Part shown: one piece after another, positions 8,787-14,943 of the stretch
Numbering within the stretch: the first letter of the stretch is position 1
Layout: every line of letters begins with the position of its first letter
NCBI RefSeq assembly: GCF_900110645.1
Contig: NZ_FOFB01000035.1
Coordinates: 1-54,560 of the forward strand
Origin: Neolewinella agarilytica
Lineage (GTDB): Bacteria; Bacteroidota; Bacteroidia; Chitinophagales; Saprospiraceae
Reading direction: 5' to 3'
Length of the DNA stretch: 54,560 nt
Notes under the pieces: generated by a model
What the model saw: only the letters and a program-made list of their open reading frames with translations
What the model was told of the DNA's origin: nothing
Database searches by the model: none
Translations under genes and position numbers: made by a program

Positions 8787-9898
8787 TTTCCTTCCCACAT
8801 CCCCGCATCCAGCCCGGGGATGATCTTCAGGGCGTTTTTGTAGTATAGCTTTTCGAGTACTTCGTCGGGCAGGTCGAGGCCGTACATTTTCCAGAACGCG
8901 TGGTAGCGTTTGTAGTAGGGAAAGTATTCATCGTCAGTTTCCAGGACGCGGAAGTAAGTGGGGTATTCCTCCGGCTTGTAGCTGTCTTTGCCAAAGAGCA
9001 CCCGATCCTGGTATTTGGCGAAGAAACGGTTAGCGGCCCTGGGTTGGCGGCCTAGTTCAGCGATGACGGCTCCGATTTCTACGTAGAGGTTGGGAATATC
9101 GTCCAGCAGCTCCCCGAGTTTTTCCAGGTTATTGGGGTACCAGGCCATGTGAGCGGCAATGAAGGTGGTGTTTTTGTGGCGGCGGAAGATGTCGTGCGCT
9201 TCACCGATGATGGTTTCCCAGCTGGCGGGGTTGTCCGGCCCGCGCTTGCGGCCGGGGCGGAGCTTGAGCTCGAGCCAGCGTTCGTTGTTCGCATCGTGGG
9301 GTTGCCAGAAGGCGGGAGGGTCCGCCGAATGGATCAGGACGGGAAAACCGAGTTCGCCGGCTTTAGCCCAGATGGGGTCGAGGCGCGGATCATTGATCCG
9401 GATGCGATTACCGGCTTTATCGGTATTGGTCATCCCCTGAGACTTATAGATCTTGAGCCCGCGAGCGCCAATGGAGGCGTCATAGTCGAGTTGTGCCAGG
9501 GTAGCCTCCAGAAAGTCGGGATCGTCAATGCTTCGAATATTGATATTAGTAAAGCAGACGATTCGGTCCTGATAGCCGGACTTATTAATGTTATCCATCA
9601 TTCCCTTGAGGGCCTTCCCTCCCCTACCGCTCAGGTTAACGACTACCTGCATATTGAGGCTGTCCATCTCGCGAATGAGTTTATGGAGGTCTTGTTTTTC
9701 CATCCGCCAATGGTGGCTGTGTACATCGACGAAGGGGAAGCTGGCCGACATCGGGTGGTGCTCCGGTACGACCAGAGAACTGGGCGGATCGTAACTTTCA
9801 AAATCAATGTGCAGGCTCGTATCGATGGGCGTACGCTGTGCCATCAGGGACAAAGAAGTGAGGATAAAAAGAAGGGGCAGGAAAAATTTATGGCTCAT
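8783..9898 (-). CDS. Secreted amidohydrolase family (amidohydro_2) TIM-barrel protein
   Basis: 371 residues from the ATG at 9898, chosen because it opens a clean signal peptide (SHKFFLPLLFILTSLSLMAQ); the longer frame to 10042 is implausible. Metal-site motifs in order: FVDVHSHHW after strand 1, LIHSADPPAFW, FIAAHMAWYP and FGKDSYKPEE. These match the His-x-His, His, His, Asp pattern of metal-dependent hydrolases such as the 2-pyrone-4,6-dicarboxylate lactonase/decarboxylase branch. The export signal places it in the periplasm or outer membrane. Substrate unknown. It stands alone, convergent with the gene at 7601. Confidence 0.85.
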   Translation of the reverse strand: MSHKFFLPLLFILTSLSLMAQRTPIDTSLHIDFESYDPPSSLVVPEHHPMSASFPFVDVHSHHWRMEKQDLHKLIREMDSLNMQVVVNLSGRGGKALKGMMDNINKSGYQDRIVCFTNINIRSIDDPDFLEATLAQLDYDASIGARGLKIYKSQGMTNTDKAGNRIRINDPRLDPIWAKAGELGFPVLIHSADPPAFWQPHDANNERWLELKLRPGRKRGPDNPASWETIIGEAHDIFRRHKNTTFIAAHMAWYPNNLEKLGELLDDIPNLYVEIGAVIAELGRQPRAANRFFAKYQDRVLFGKDSYKPEEYPTYFRVLETDDEYFPYYKRYHAFWKMYGLDLPDEVLEKLYYKNALKIIPGLDAGMWEGK

Positions 9899-9951
9899 GG
9901 AGGCTAAGGTACACAGCCACCGTCGTTCCCCCGCTCCGTTAACCAATTCTT

Positions 9952-9972
9952 TGCACCTGCGCGCCGTCGCCC
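9952..9972 (+). repeat. Dispersed repeat family 1, copy 3 (variant)
   Basis: TGCACCTGCGCGCCGTCGCCC: conserved TGCACCTGCG half with a changed second half. Preceded by TTCT, as in several copies. Confidence 0.7.
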
Positions 9973-9977
9973 GCATC

Positions 9978-10009
9978 TTTTCGGGTACAAGTACAGATGT
10001 ACCCGAAAA
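9978..10009 (+). repeat. Hairpin 1 of tandem pair (12-bp stem, loop AGTACAGA)
   Basis: Arms TTTTCGGGTACA and TGTACCCGAAAA are perfectly complementary around the 8-nt loop AGTACAGA. Confidence 0.85.
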
Positions 10010-10046
10010 TGCTGGTTCCGGCAGTTTCGGCAACCTTTTCACCCGG

Positions 10047-10076
10047 TTTCGGGTATAAGTACAGATATACCCGAAA
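10047..10076 (+). repeat. Hairpin 2 of tandem pair (11-bp stem, same loop)
   Basis: Arms TTTCGGGTATA and TATACCCGAAA around the same AGTACAGA loop. Relative to hairpin 1 one stem pair changed on both arms (C-G to T-A), so pairing is conserved while sequence changed. Confidence 0.85.
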
Positions 10077-10085
10077 AGCTATTGC

Positions 10086-10105
10086 GGCGCCTAAGCGCAG
10101 GTCCA
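10086..10105 (-). repeat. Dispersed repeat family 1, copy 4 (degenerate)
   Basis: GGCGCCTAAGCGCAGGTCCA followed by a run of A. It is inverted relative to copy 3. Confidence 0.6.
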
Positions 10106-10200
10106 AAAAAAGGTAGAAGAGCAAAGGGAAAACCGGCTCATCTTCTGCCGCTAAAACGTCCTTCGCTGCCCCGGCTAATAAACTAACCCGTGAATTATCG

Positions 10201-10208
10201 TAGGTTTG
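10201..10208 (+). promoter_or_regulatory. Bacteroidota -7 element TAGGTTTG upstream of FMN reductase
   Basis: Perfect TAnnTTTG match, continuing CACCCC, 26 nt before the ATG at 10235. It probably drives the FMN reductase-topA unit. Confidence 0.7.
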
Positions 10209-10234
10209 CACCCCGGTTTTAGAACCAACTGTTT

Positions 10235-10798
10235 ATGATCACCATTATTTCAGGCACCAACCGCCCCGGCAGCAAAACGCTGCAATTTGCCACAGCTTCT
10301 CTGGAGTTGCTGAGCGAAATGGACGAAGACGTACAACTGCTCGACCTGGCCACCATTGCTCCGCAATGGCTCCATACCGGCATGTATACTCCAGCAGATA
10401 TTACGCCGGAACTTTTGGACATACAGAAACGATTCGTTCTCAACGTCGATGCTTTTGTCATCATCGTTCCGGAATACAACGGCAGTTACCCCGGGATGAT
10501 GAAGCTCTTCATTGACGCTATATCCGTAAACGAGTACCCGTCGAACTTTAAAAACAAGGCCTTTGCCCTGATAGGTGTTGCCTCCGGCCGCGCCGGAAAT
10601 CTTCGGGGTATTGACCACCTGGCCGACACCATCGCCCACATGGGCGGATGGGTCTTGCCCAACAAATTACCCCTCAGCGGCGTTGAAGCCCTCCTGAACG
10701 AAGACGGAAAAGTGACCGACGAGGCCACTCTTACGTCCCTAAGGTCCAGCGCTGAACAACTTATTGCCGCTCGCAACCGTAACCTTATATACAAGTAA
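10235..10798 (+). CDS. NAD(P)H-dependent FMN reductase (flavodoxin-fold)
   Basis: 187 residues, the usual length of the NADPH-dependent FMN reductase/chromate reductase family. The FMN phosphate loop is SGTNRPGSKT at residues 6-15 and the second flavin motif is PEYNGSYPGMMK. A later loop VASGRAGNLRG also fits the family. Cytoplasmic; reduces FMN, quinones or similar acceptors with NAD(P)H. Only 18 nt separate it from topA, so the two are probably co-transcribed from the TAGGTTTG promoter at 10201. Confidence 0.92.
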   Translation: MITIISGTNRPGSKTLQFATASLELLSEMDEDVQLLDLATIAPQWLHTGMYTPADITPELLDIQKRFVLNVDAFVIIVPEYNGSYPGMMKLFIDAISVNEYPSNFKNKAFALIGVASGRAGNLRGIDHLADTIAHMGGWVLPNKLPLSGVEALLNEDGKVTDEATLTSLRSSAEQLIAARNRNLIYK

Positions 10799-10816
10799 TC
10801 CCACACGATACCTCCC

Positions 10817-13399
10817 ATGGCTAAAAATTTATTGATTGTCGAGTCGCCGGCCAAAGCGAAAACCATTGAAAAAATTCTGGGGAAAGACTTCACCGTGAAG
10901 TCCTCCTTTGGCCACGTTCGCGATTTGGATAAAGGTGATGGCGCCGTTGATGTCGCCAACGACTTTAAGCCTCGCTACGTCGTCTCTCCCGAAAAGCGCC
11001 GGGTAGTTAAAGAGCTTAAAACGGCCATGGGAAAAGCCGACGAAGTCTGGCTCGCAACGGATGAAGACCGCGAAGGAGAAGCCATCAGCTGGCACCTTTG
11101 CGAAGTACTCAAACTCCCCGTTGAAACCACGAAACGCATTGTTTTCCGGGAGATTACCGCTCCGGCCATCACCTCGGCCATCCAGAGTCCACGCCTCGTT
11201 GACGTTAACCTCGTCAACGCCCAGCAAGCACGCCGCGTACTCGACCGTCTGGTGGGTTTTGAGTTGAGTAACGTGCTGTGGAAAAAAGTAAAGTTCGGCC
11301 TCAGTGCCGGGCGCGTACAATCCGTCACCGTAAAGCTCGTCGTTGAGCGGGAACGGGAGATCATGGCCTTCGAAGCCAAGCCATTCTTTCGGGTAAATGC
11401 CATCTTTACCGTTCGTAATGAACAGGGAAGAACCGTGCTGCTGAAAGCAGAAAGCCCCGATCGCTTTGACGATAAAGCAGGCGCTGAAGGCTTCCTGAAA
11501 AAATGTGTCGGTGCAGAGTTCAAGATCAACGACATTGAAGTAAAACCCGCCAAGCGTAAGCCCGCGGCGCCCTTCACGACCTCTACGCTGCAGCAGGAAG
11601 CCAGCCGGAAACTCTACATGAACGTGGAGCGGACGATGCGCGTCGCCCAGCGACTCTACGAAGCCGGTCTCATCACCTACATGCGTACCGACAGTGTGAA
11701 TCTGTCTGAAACCGCTCTTGCGGCCATCGAGAAAGAGGTCAAGTCGGCCTTTGGCGACAATTACAGCCAGGTGCGCCGCTTCAAAAGCAAGAAAAAAGAC
11801 GCCCAGGAGGCGCACGAGGCCATTCGCCCGACCTACATCGACCGCCACAGCACGAACATTGGTGATCGCGACGAGCAACGCCTCTACGAGCTGATCTGGA
11901 AGCGGACTATCGCCAGCCAGATGGCCGACGCTCAGCTGGAGAAAACCACGGTAAACATCGGTATCTCGACCGTCCCCGATGCGCGGCTGCGCGCGCAGGG
12001 CGAAGTGCTCAAGTTCGATGGCTTCCTTAAGGTTTACCTGGAGAGCAAGGACGATGATGATGACGATGATGCCCAGGACGACGGCATCCTCCCACCCCTC
12101 AGCAAGGGGCAGGTGCTGCCACTGGGAGAAATGACGGCAACCCAGCGATTCACCCGTCCTCCGGGCCGCTACACACAGGCCAGTCTGGTTAAGAAACTCG
12201 AAGAACTCGGCATTGGCCGCCCGTCTACCTACGCCCCTACGGTCTCCAAAATTATGGACCCGAAGCGCGGCTACGTGACCAGCGAAACCCGTGAAGGGAA
12301 AGAACGTCAATATGACGTACTCACGCTGAAGGACAACTCCGTCAGCAGTGAAACCAAGACGGAAATGACCGGCGCGACGAAAAACCGCCTCTTCGCCAGC
12401 GATATCGGCATGGCCGTCTCTGACTTCTTAGGAGAGCACTTCGATGAAGTGATGGATTACCGATTCACGGCAGACATCGAAGATAAGTTTGATAACATCG
12501 CTGAAGGTCAGGTTACCTGGACGCAAATGCTGGAGGATTTCTACCATCCTTTCCACGAAAAGGTAGAAGACACGACCGAAAATGCGGAACGCGTAAGCGC
12601 CGAGCGAAAAATCGGAACAGACCCGGATACCGGCCGAACCGTATTGGTTCGCCTGAGCCGCAATGGTCCCGTTATCCAACTCGGTGCACCGGACGAACTG
12701 CTCCCCGACGAGAAACCAAAATACGCTAACCTCCCTCCGGGCATGAGCATGGAGGAGGTAGACATGGACATTGCCATGCCCCTCTTCTCTTTGCCCAAAG
12801 TGCTGGGGGAGGTAGACGGTCAGGAAGCTGCCGTAGGCATTGGCCGCTTTGGCCCTTACGTTCGCTGGGGAGACAAATTCATCAGTCTCGACAAAGGGGA
12901 AGACCCCCACTCCGTCGACATGGCCCGCGCCAAGGAGCTGATTGCCGCCAAGAAAAAGGCCGATGCTCCCGTGATGACCTACAAAGGGTTGGACGTTACC
13001 CGTGGTGCCGGTCGCTTCGGCCCTTTCCTGAAGTGGAACGGTATGTTCATCAATATTCCCAAGCGCTACGGTGATCCGGAATTATTGACCCAGGATGCCA
13101 TGATCGAACTCCTGCAGGCCAAGGAAGAGAAGGAGGCTAACCGCTACATCCAACGCTTCCCGGAGGAAAAGATCGACGTCGAGCAGGGCCGTTGGGGTCC
13201 GTTCATCCGCTTCAAAAAGAAGTCCATCAAGATTCCGAAGAATAAGAAGGGCGAACGCATGACGCGCGAAGAAGCCGCCGAGCTTTCCATCGAGAAGGTG
13301 AAGAAATTCATCGAGCTCGAAATGCCCGACGCCTTTAAGGTGAAGAAGAAAAAGAAAGCTGCGCCTAAGAAAAAGAAGGCTCCGGCGAAGAAGAAGTAG
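10817..13399 (+). CDS. topA: DNA topoisomerase I (type IA)
   Basis: 860 residues. Relaxes negative supercoils through a 5'-phosphotyrosine intermediate. The TOPRIM domain starts at the N terminus (LLIVESPAKAKTIEKIL, acidic triad in LATDEDREGEAISWHL). The catalytic Tyr is residue 288 in LITYMRTDSVNLS. The C-terminal region lacks Cys4 zinc fingers and instead carries repeats of the GRFGPYVRWGDKFISL type (GRFGPFLKW, GRWGPFIRF) and ends in a Lys-rich tail. Such tails are common in Bacteroidota topA. An acidic insert (ESKDDDDDDD) lies in the middle. Co-directional with the FMN reductase upstream and DUF3467 gene downstream (128 nt gap with hairpin repeats). Confidence 0.97.
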   Translation: MAKNLLIVESPAKAKTIEKILGKDFTVKSSFGHVRDLDKGDGAVDVANDFKPRYVVSPEKRRVVKELKTAMGKADEVWLATDEDREGEAISWHLCEVLKLPVETTKRIVFREITAPAITSAIQSPRLVDVNLVNAQQARRVLDRLVGFELSNVLWKKVKFGLSAGRVQSVTVKLVVEREREIMAFEAKPFFRVNAIFTVRNEQGRTVLLKAESPDRFDDKAGAEGFLKKCVGAEFKINDIEVKPAKRKPAAPFTTSTLQQEASRKLYMNVERTMRVAQRLYEAGLITYMRTDSVNLSETALAAIEKEVKSAFGDNYSQVRRFKSKKKDAQEAHEAIRPTYIDRHSTNIGDRDEQRLYELIWKRTIASQMADAQLEKTTVNIGISTVPDARLRAQGEVLKFDGFLKVYLESKDDDDDDDAQDDGILPPLSKGQVLPLGEMTATQRFTRPPGRYTQASLVKKLEELGIGRPSTYAPTVSKIMDPKRGYVTSETREGKERQYDVLTLKDNSVSSETKTEMTGATKNRLFASDIGMAVSDFLGEHFDEVMDYRFTADIEDKFDNIAEGQVTWTQMLEDFYHPFHEKVEDTTENAERVSAERKIGTDPDTGRTVLVRLSRNGPVIQLGAPDELLPDEKPKYANLPPGMSMEEVDMDIAMPLFSLPKVLGEVDGQEAAVGIGRFGPYVRWGDKFISLDKGEDPHSVDMARAKELIAAKKKADAPVMTYKGLDVTRGAGRFGPFLKWNGMFINIPKRYGDPELLTQDAMIELLQAKEEKEANRYIQRFPEEKIDVEQGRWGPFIRFKKKSIKIPKNKKGERMTREEAAELSIEKVKKFIELEMPDAFKVKKKKKAAPKKKKAPAKKK

Positions 13400-13404
13400 T
13401 ATTG

Positions 13405-13522
13405 TAGCCGGTAGTATTGTAGTAATGTAGGCCGTCGTTGGAGGCGTTACAGTATCACAATACTTCCTCTCCTGCCGAACGGCAACACTACACTACTACA
13501 TTACTATATTACTACAATACTC
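13405..13522. repeat. Imperfect inverted repeats built from GTAGTATTGTAGTAATG
   Basis: After topA, AGTATTGTAGTAATGTAG is mirrored about 90 bp later by CTACATTACTA-TATTACTACAATACT, giving a long imperfect stem before the DUF3467 start. Composition resembles the 8652-8786 repeats. Confidence 0.7.
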
Positions 13523-13527
13523 CCCCC

Positions 13528-13860
13528 ATGGCTGACGAAAAAAAAGCCCCCAAACAGAATCAGCTTAACATCGAGCTGCCCGAAGACATTGCCGAAGGCA
13601 TTTACAGCAACCTCGCCATCATTGCCCACAGCAATAGCGAGTTTGTGGTAGACTTCGTACGCATCGTCCCCAATGCCCCCAAAGCCAAGGTGAAGAGCCG
13701 TATCATCCTTACCCCGCAGCACGCCAAGCGGCTGCTGTCTGCGCTGGCCGATAACGTACAGAAGTTCGAGAAGCAGTTCGGCCCCATTGGCGAACCTACT
13801 GGTGGCAATAATGGCCCGAACTTCCCGCCCATGAGCTTTACGCCTACGGCGCAGGCTTAG
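13528..13860 (+). CDS. DUF3467 protein
   Basis: 110 residues from the ATG at 13528; the longer frame starting at 13438 runs through repeat sequence and is not credible. The body matches the DUF3467 pattern: NIELPEDIAEGIYSNLAIIAHSNSEFVVDFVRIVPNAP, then ILTPQHAKRLLSALADNVQKFE and a Gly/Pro-rich tail. The family is a small cytoplasmic protein widespread in Bacteroidota and Chlorobi with no established function. Confidence 0.9.
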   Translation: MADEKKAPKQNQLNIELPEDIAEGIYSNLAIIAHSNSEFVVDFVRIVPNAPKAKVKSRIILTPQHAKRLLSALADNVQKFEKQFGPIGEPTGGNNGPNFPPMSFTPTAQA

Positions 13861-13930
13861 GGAGGGATAGAAGCTGGGAGTTAGAAGCTAGTTTTCTAAT
13901 TCCTGGCTCCTGGTCTTCAGCTGCTGATAC

Positions 13931-13950
13931 GGCGCAAACGCAGGATGCAG
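13931..13950 (-). repeat. Dispersed repeat family 1, copy 5 (GCAGGATGCA variant)
   Basis: GGCGCAAACGCAGGATGCAG, one base longer in the core than the usual form. Lies after DUF3467 and before the tRNA promoter. Confidence 0.8.
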
Positions 13951-14012
13951 AGGATGTTGAAGAAGCAAAGTAAAAAACACCCTCAACTATTTCCCTAATC
14001 CGGCAATGGATG

Positions 14013-14020
14013 TATATTTG
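14013..14020 (+). promoter_or_regulatory. Bacteroidota -7 element TATATTTG upstream of tRNA pair
   Basis: Perfect TAnnTTTG followed by CAGCC, 94 nt before tRNA-Val. Confidence 0.6.
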
Positions 14021-14114
14021 CAGCCGCTTTGGGAATGAGGGTTATTACAACCCCATCCATCTCCGCAACTTTTCGTGAATGCACGCTTGTTTCGGAGAAG
14101 AAAATAAGCAAAAG

Positions 14115-14189
14115 GGTCGATTAGCTCAGTTGGTTTAGAGCGTTGCATTGACATTGCAGAGGTCACTGGTTCGAGCCCAGTATCGACCA
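14115..14189 (+). tRNA. tRNA-Val(GAC)
   Basis: Cloverleaf folds fully: acceptor GGTCGAT/ATCGACC, D arm GCTC...GAGC, anticodon stem TTGCA/TGCAG-type with loop TTGACAT (anticodon GAC at 14150-14152), T arm with GGTTCGAGCC, discriminator A at 14189. CCA is not encoded. Confidence 0.95.
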
Positions 14190-14240
14190 CCCCCGATTTA
14201 CCCCCGTTTGTTCTTCGGAGCAATCACTTTTACATCCACT

Positions 14241-14317
14241 CGGGATGTGGCGCAGCCCGGTAGCGCACACGCCTGGGGGGCGTGGGGCCGCAGGTTCGAA
14301 TCCTGTCATCCCGACCA
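14241..14317 (+). tRNA. tRNA-Pro(GGG)
   Basis: Acceptor CGGGATG/CATCCCG, D arm GCGC...GCGC, anticodon stem CACGC/GCGTG with loop CTGGGGG (anticodon GGG at 14275-14277), T arm with GGTTCGAATCC, discriminator A at 14314 and an encoded CCA. It lies 51 nt after tRNA-Val. Confidence 0.95.
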
Positions 14318-14459
14318 AGCTCAGAAAGGTCAGTTCGCGATAGCGGGCTGGCCTTTTTGCTTGTGTATTCTGTCGGAAGCGAGCGCAGCGAGTTTCCGTA
14401 AAGAATACACAAGCAAAAAGGCCAAACTCTTCATGGAGTTGACTTTTCTGAGCTTGAGG
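14316..14459 (+). repeat. 144-nt long hairpin directly after tRNA-Pro
   Basis: Outer arms 14316-14335 and 14440-14459 pair with three differences, all G-U on the plus strand. Inner arms 14350-14371 and 14402-14423 are perfectly complementary over 22 bp (GGCCTTTTTGCTTGTGTATT and the following CT). The hairpin starts within the encoded CCA of tRNA-Pro. It may be a terminator, a palindromic mobile element or an integration remnant. Confidence 0.8.
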
Positions 14460-14470
14460 CCTCCCCCTCA

Positions 14471-14614
14471 AACAGGATCACGCCCGGAGCGTAGCGGAGG
14501 GCGTAATCCTGGCATCCCGGCCAACCTAAAGGCCAAACAGCTTCAAGCGCGAAGCACGTGACGAAGGAACCATCCTGGCATCCCGACTACGTTAAACATG
14601 GGCCATCCCGAGTA
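14471..14614 (+). repeat. Repeated tRNA-Pro 3'-end-like fragments
   Basis: The tRNA-Pro end AATCCTGTCATCCCGACCA (14299-14317) recurs as AATCCTGGCATCCCGGCCA at 14505-14523, ATCCTGGCATCCCGACTA at 14572-14589 and a shorter GGCCATCCCGAGTA at 14601-14614. The first copy is also the right side of a hairpin (CAGGAT...ATCCTG around ACGCCC/GGGCGT). Serial partial 3' ends are what site-specific integration at a tRNA leaves, though no integrase is visible. Confidence 0.6.
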
Positions 14615-14859
14615 CGAAGTACAGCGCAGCTAATTTTGACCCGTTCCGAGCGTGCGGACCGACATTGTAGGCGCGTAAATCATCGCTTCGCTCGATTCCC
14701 ACTCCCAAAATGATCGTTCCGACCGCCTCCACTTGAAATCGAAAGTCGGGGCGGAGACGGTTGGACCAAAAAACTTGGGATGACTCCTGTTTTCAACTTA
14801 TCCAGCCTCTCCGTTATCGGGCCACCGCGCTGTGAGCAACGGAGCTTTAGTTCTTCCCG

Positions 14860-14896
14860 GGCCCGTACACGCGCGGGAGCGCGTGGTGACCGGGCC
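14860..14896. repeat. Hairpin repeat family 2, copy 1
   Basis: GGCCCG...ACGCGC-GGGA-GCGCGT...CGGGCC: two-step stem around a 4-nt loop. Related hairpins occur at 37192, 45569 and 45665. A family-1 repeat follows 20 nt later. Confidence 0.75.
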
Positions 14897-14916
14897 ACTG
14901 CTTCTCTAGCTCCCTT

Positions 14917-14934
14917 TGCACCTGCGTCCGCGCC
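14917..14934 (+). repeat. Dispersed repeat family 1, copy 6 (consensus-like)
   Basis: TGCACCTGCGTCCGCGCC, preceded by CCTT. It ends ten bases before the stop codon of the TonB receptor. Confidence 0.9.
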
Positions 14935-14943
14935 CCCATTTAT

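Larger units (their letters stand above)
9899..10234. other. 336-bp intergenic region with two family-1 repeats and two tandem hairpins
   Basis: No coding potential. It holds, in order, a family-1 copy (9952), hairpin 1 (9978-10009), hairpin 2 (10047-10076), an inverted family-1 copy (10086) and the promoter of the FMN reductase (10201). The two family-1 copies point toward each other and enclose the hairpins, like the terminal repeats of a roughly 155-bp mini-element. Confidence 0.75.
14318..14943. other. 626-bp intergenic region, repeats only
   Basis: No gene is convincing here. It contains the post-tRNA hairpin, the tRNA-end fragments, a family-2 hairpin (14860-14896) and a family-1 copy (14917-14934), plus stretches without recognisable structure. 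Confidence 0.7.

Noticed and set aside
9978..10076. Tandem palindromes considered as a CRISPR array
   Set aside because: Only two units, no regular spacer of constant length and no cas genes; the units are hairpins, not repeat-spacer arrays.
10829..12310. Long (493-codon) open frame on the minus strand of topA
   Set aside because: It is the complement of a strongly conserved topoisomerase frame, has no family resemblance, and reflects codon bias.
14148..14561. Plus- and minus-strand frames across the tRNA genes and hairpin
   Set aside because: They overlap two good cloverleaf tRNAs and a large palindrome; translation is of structured non-coding sequence.
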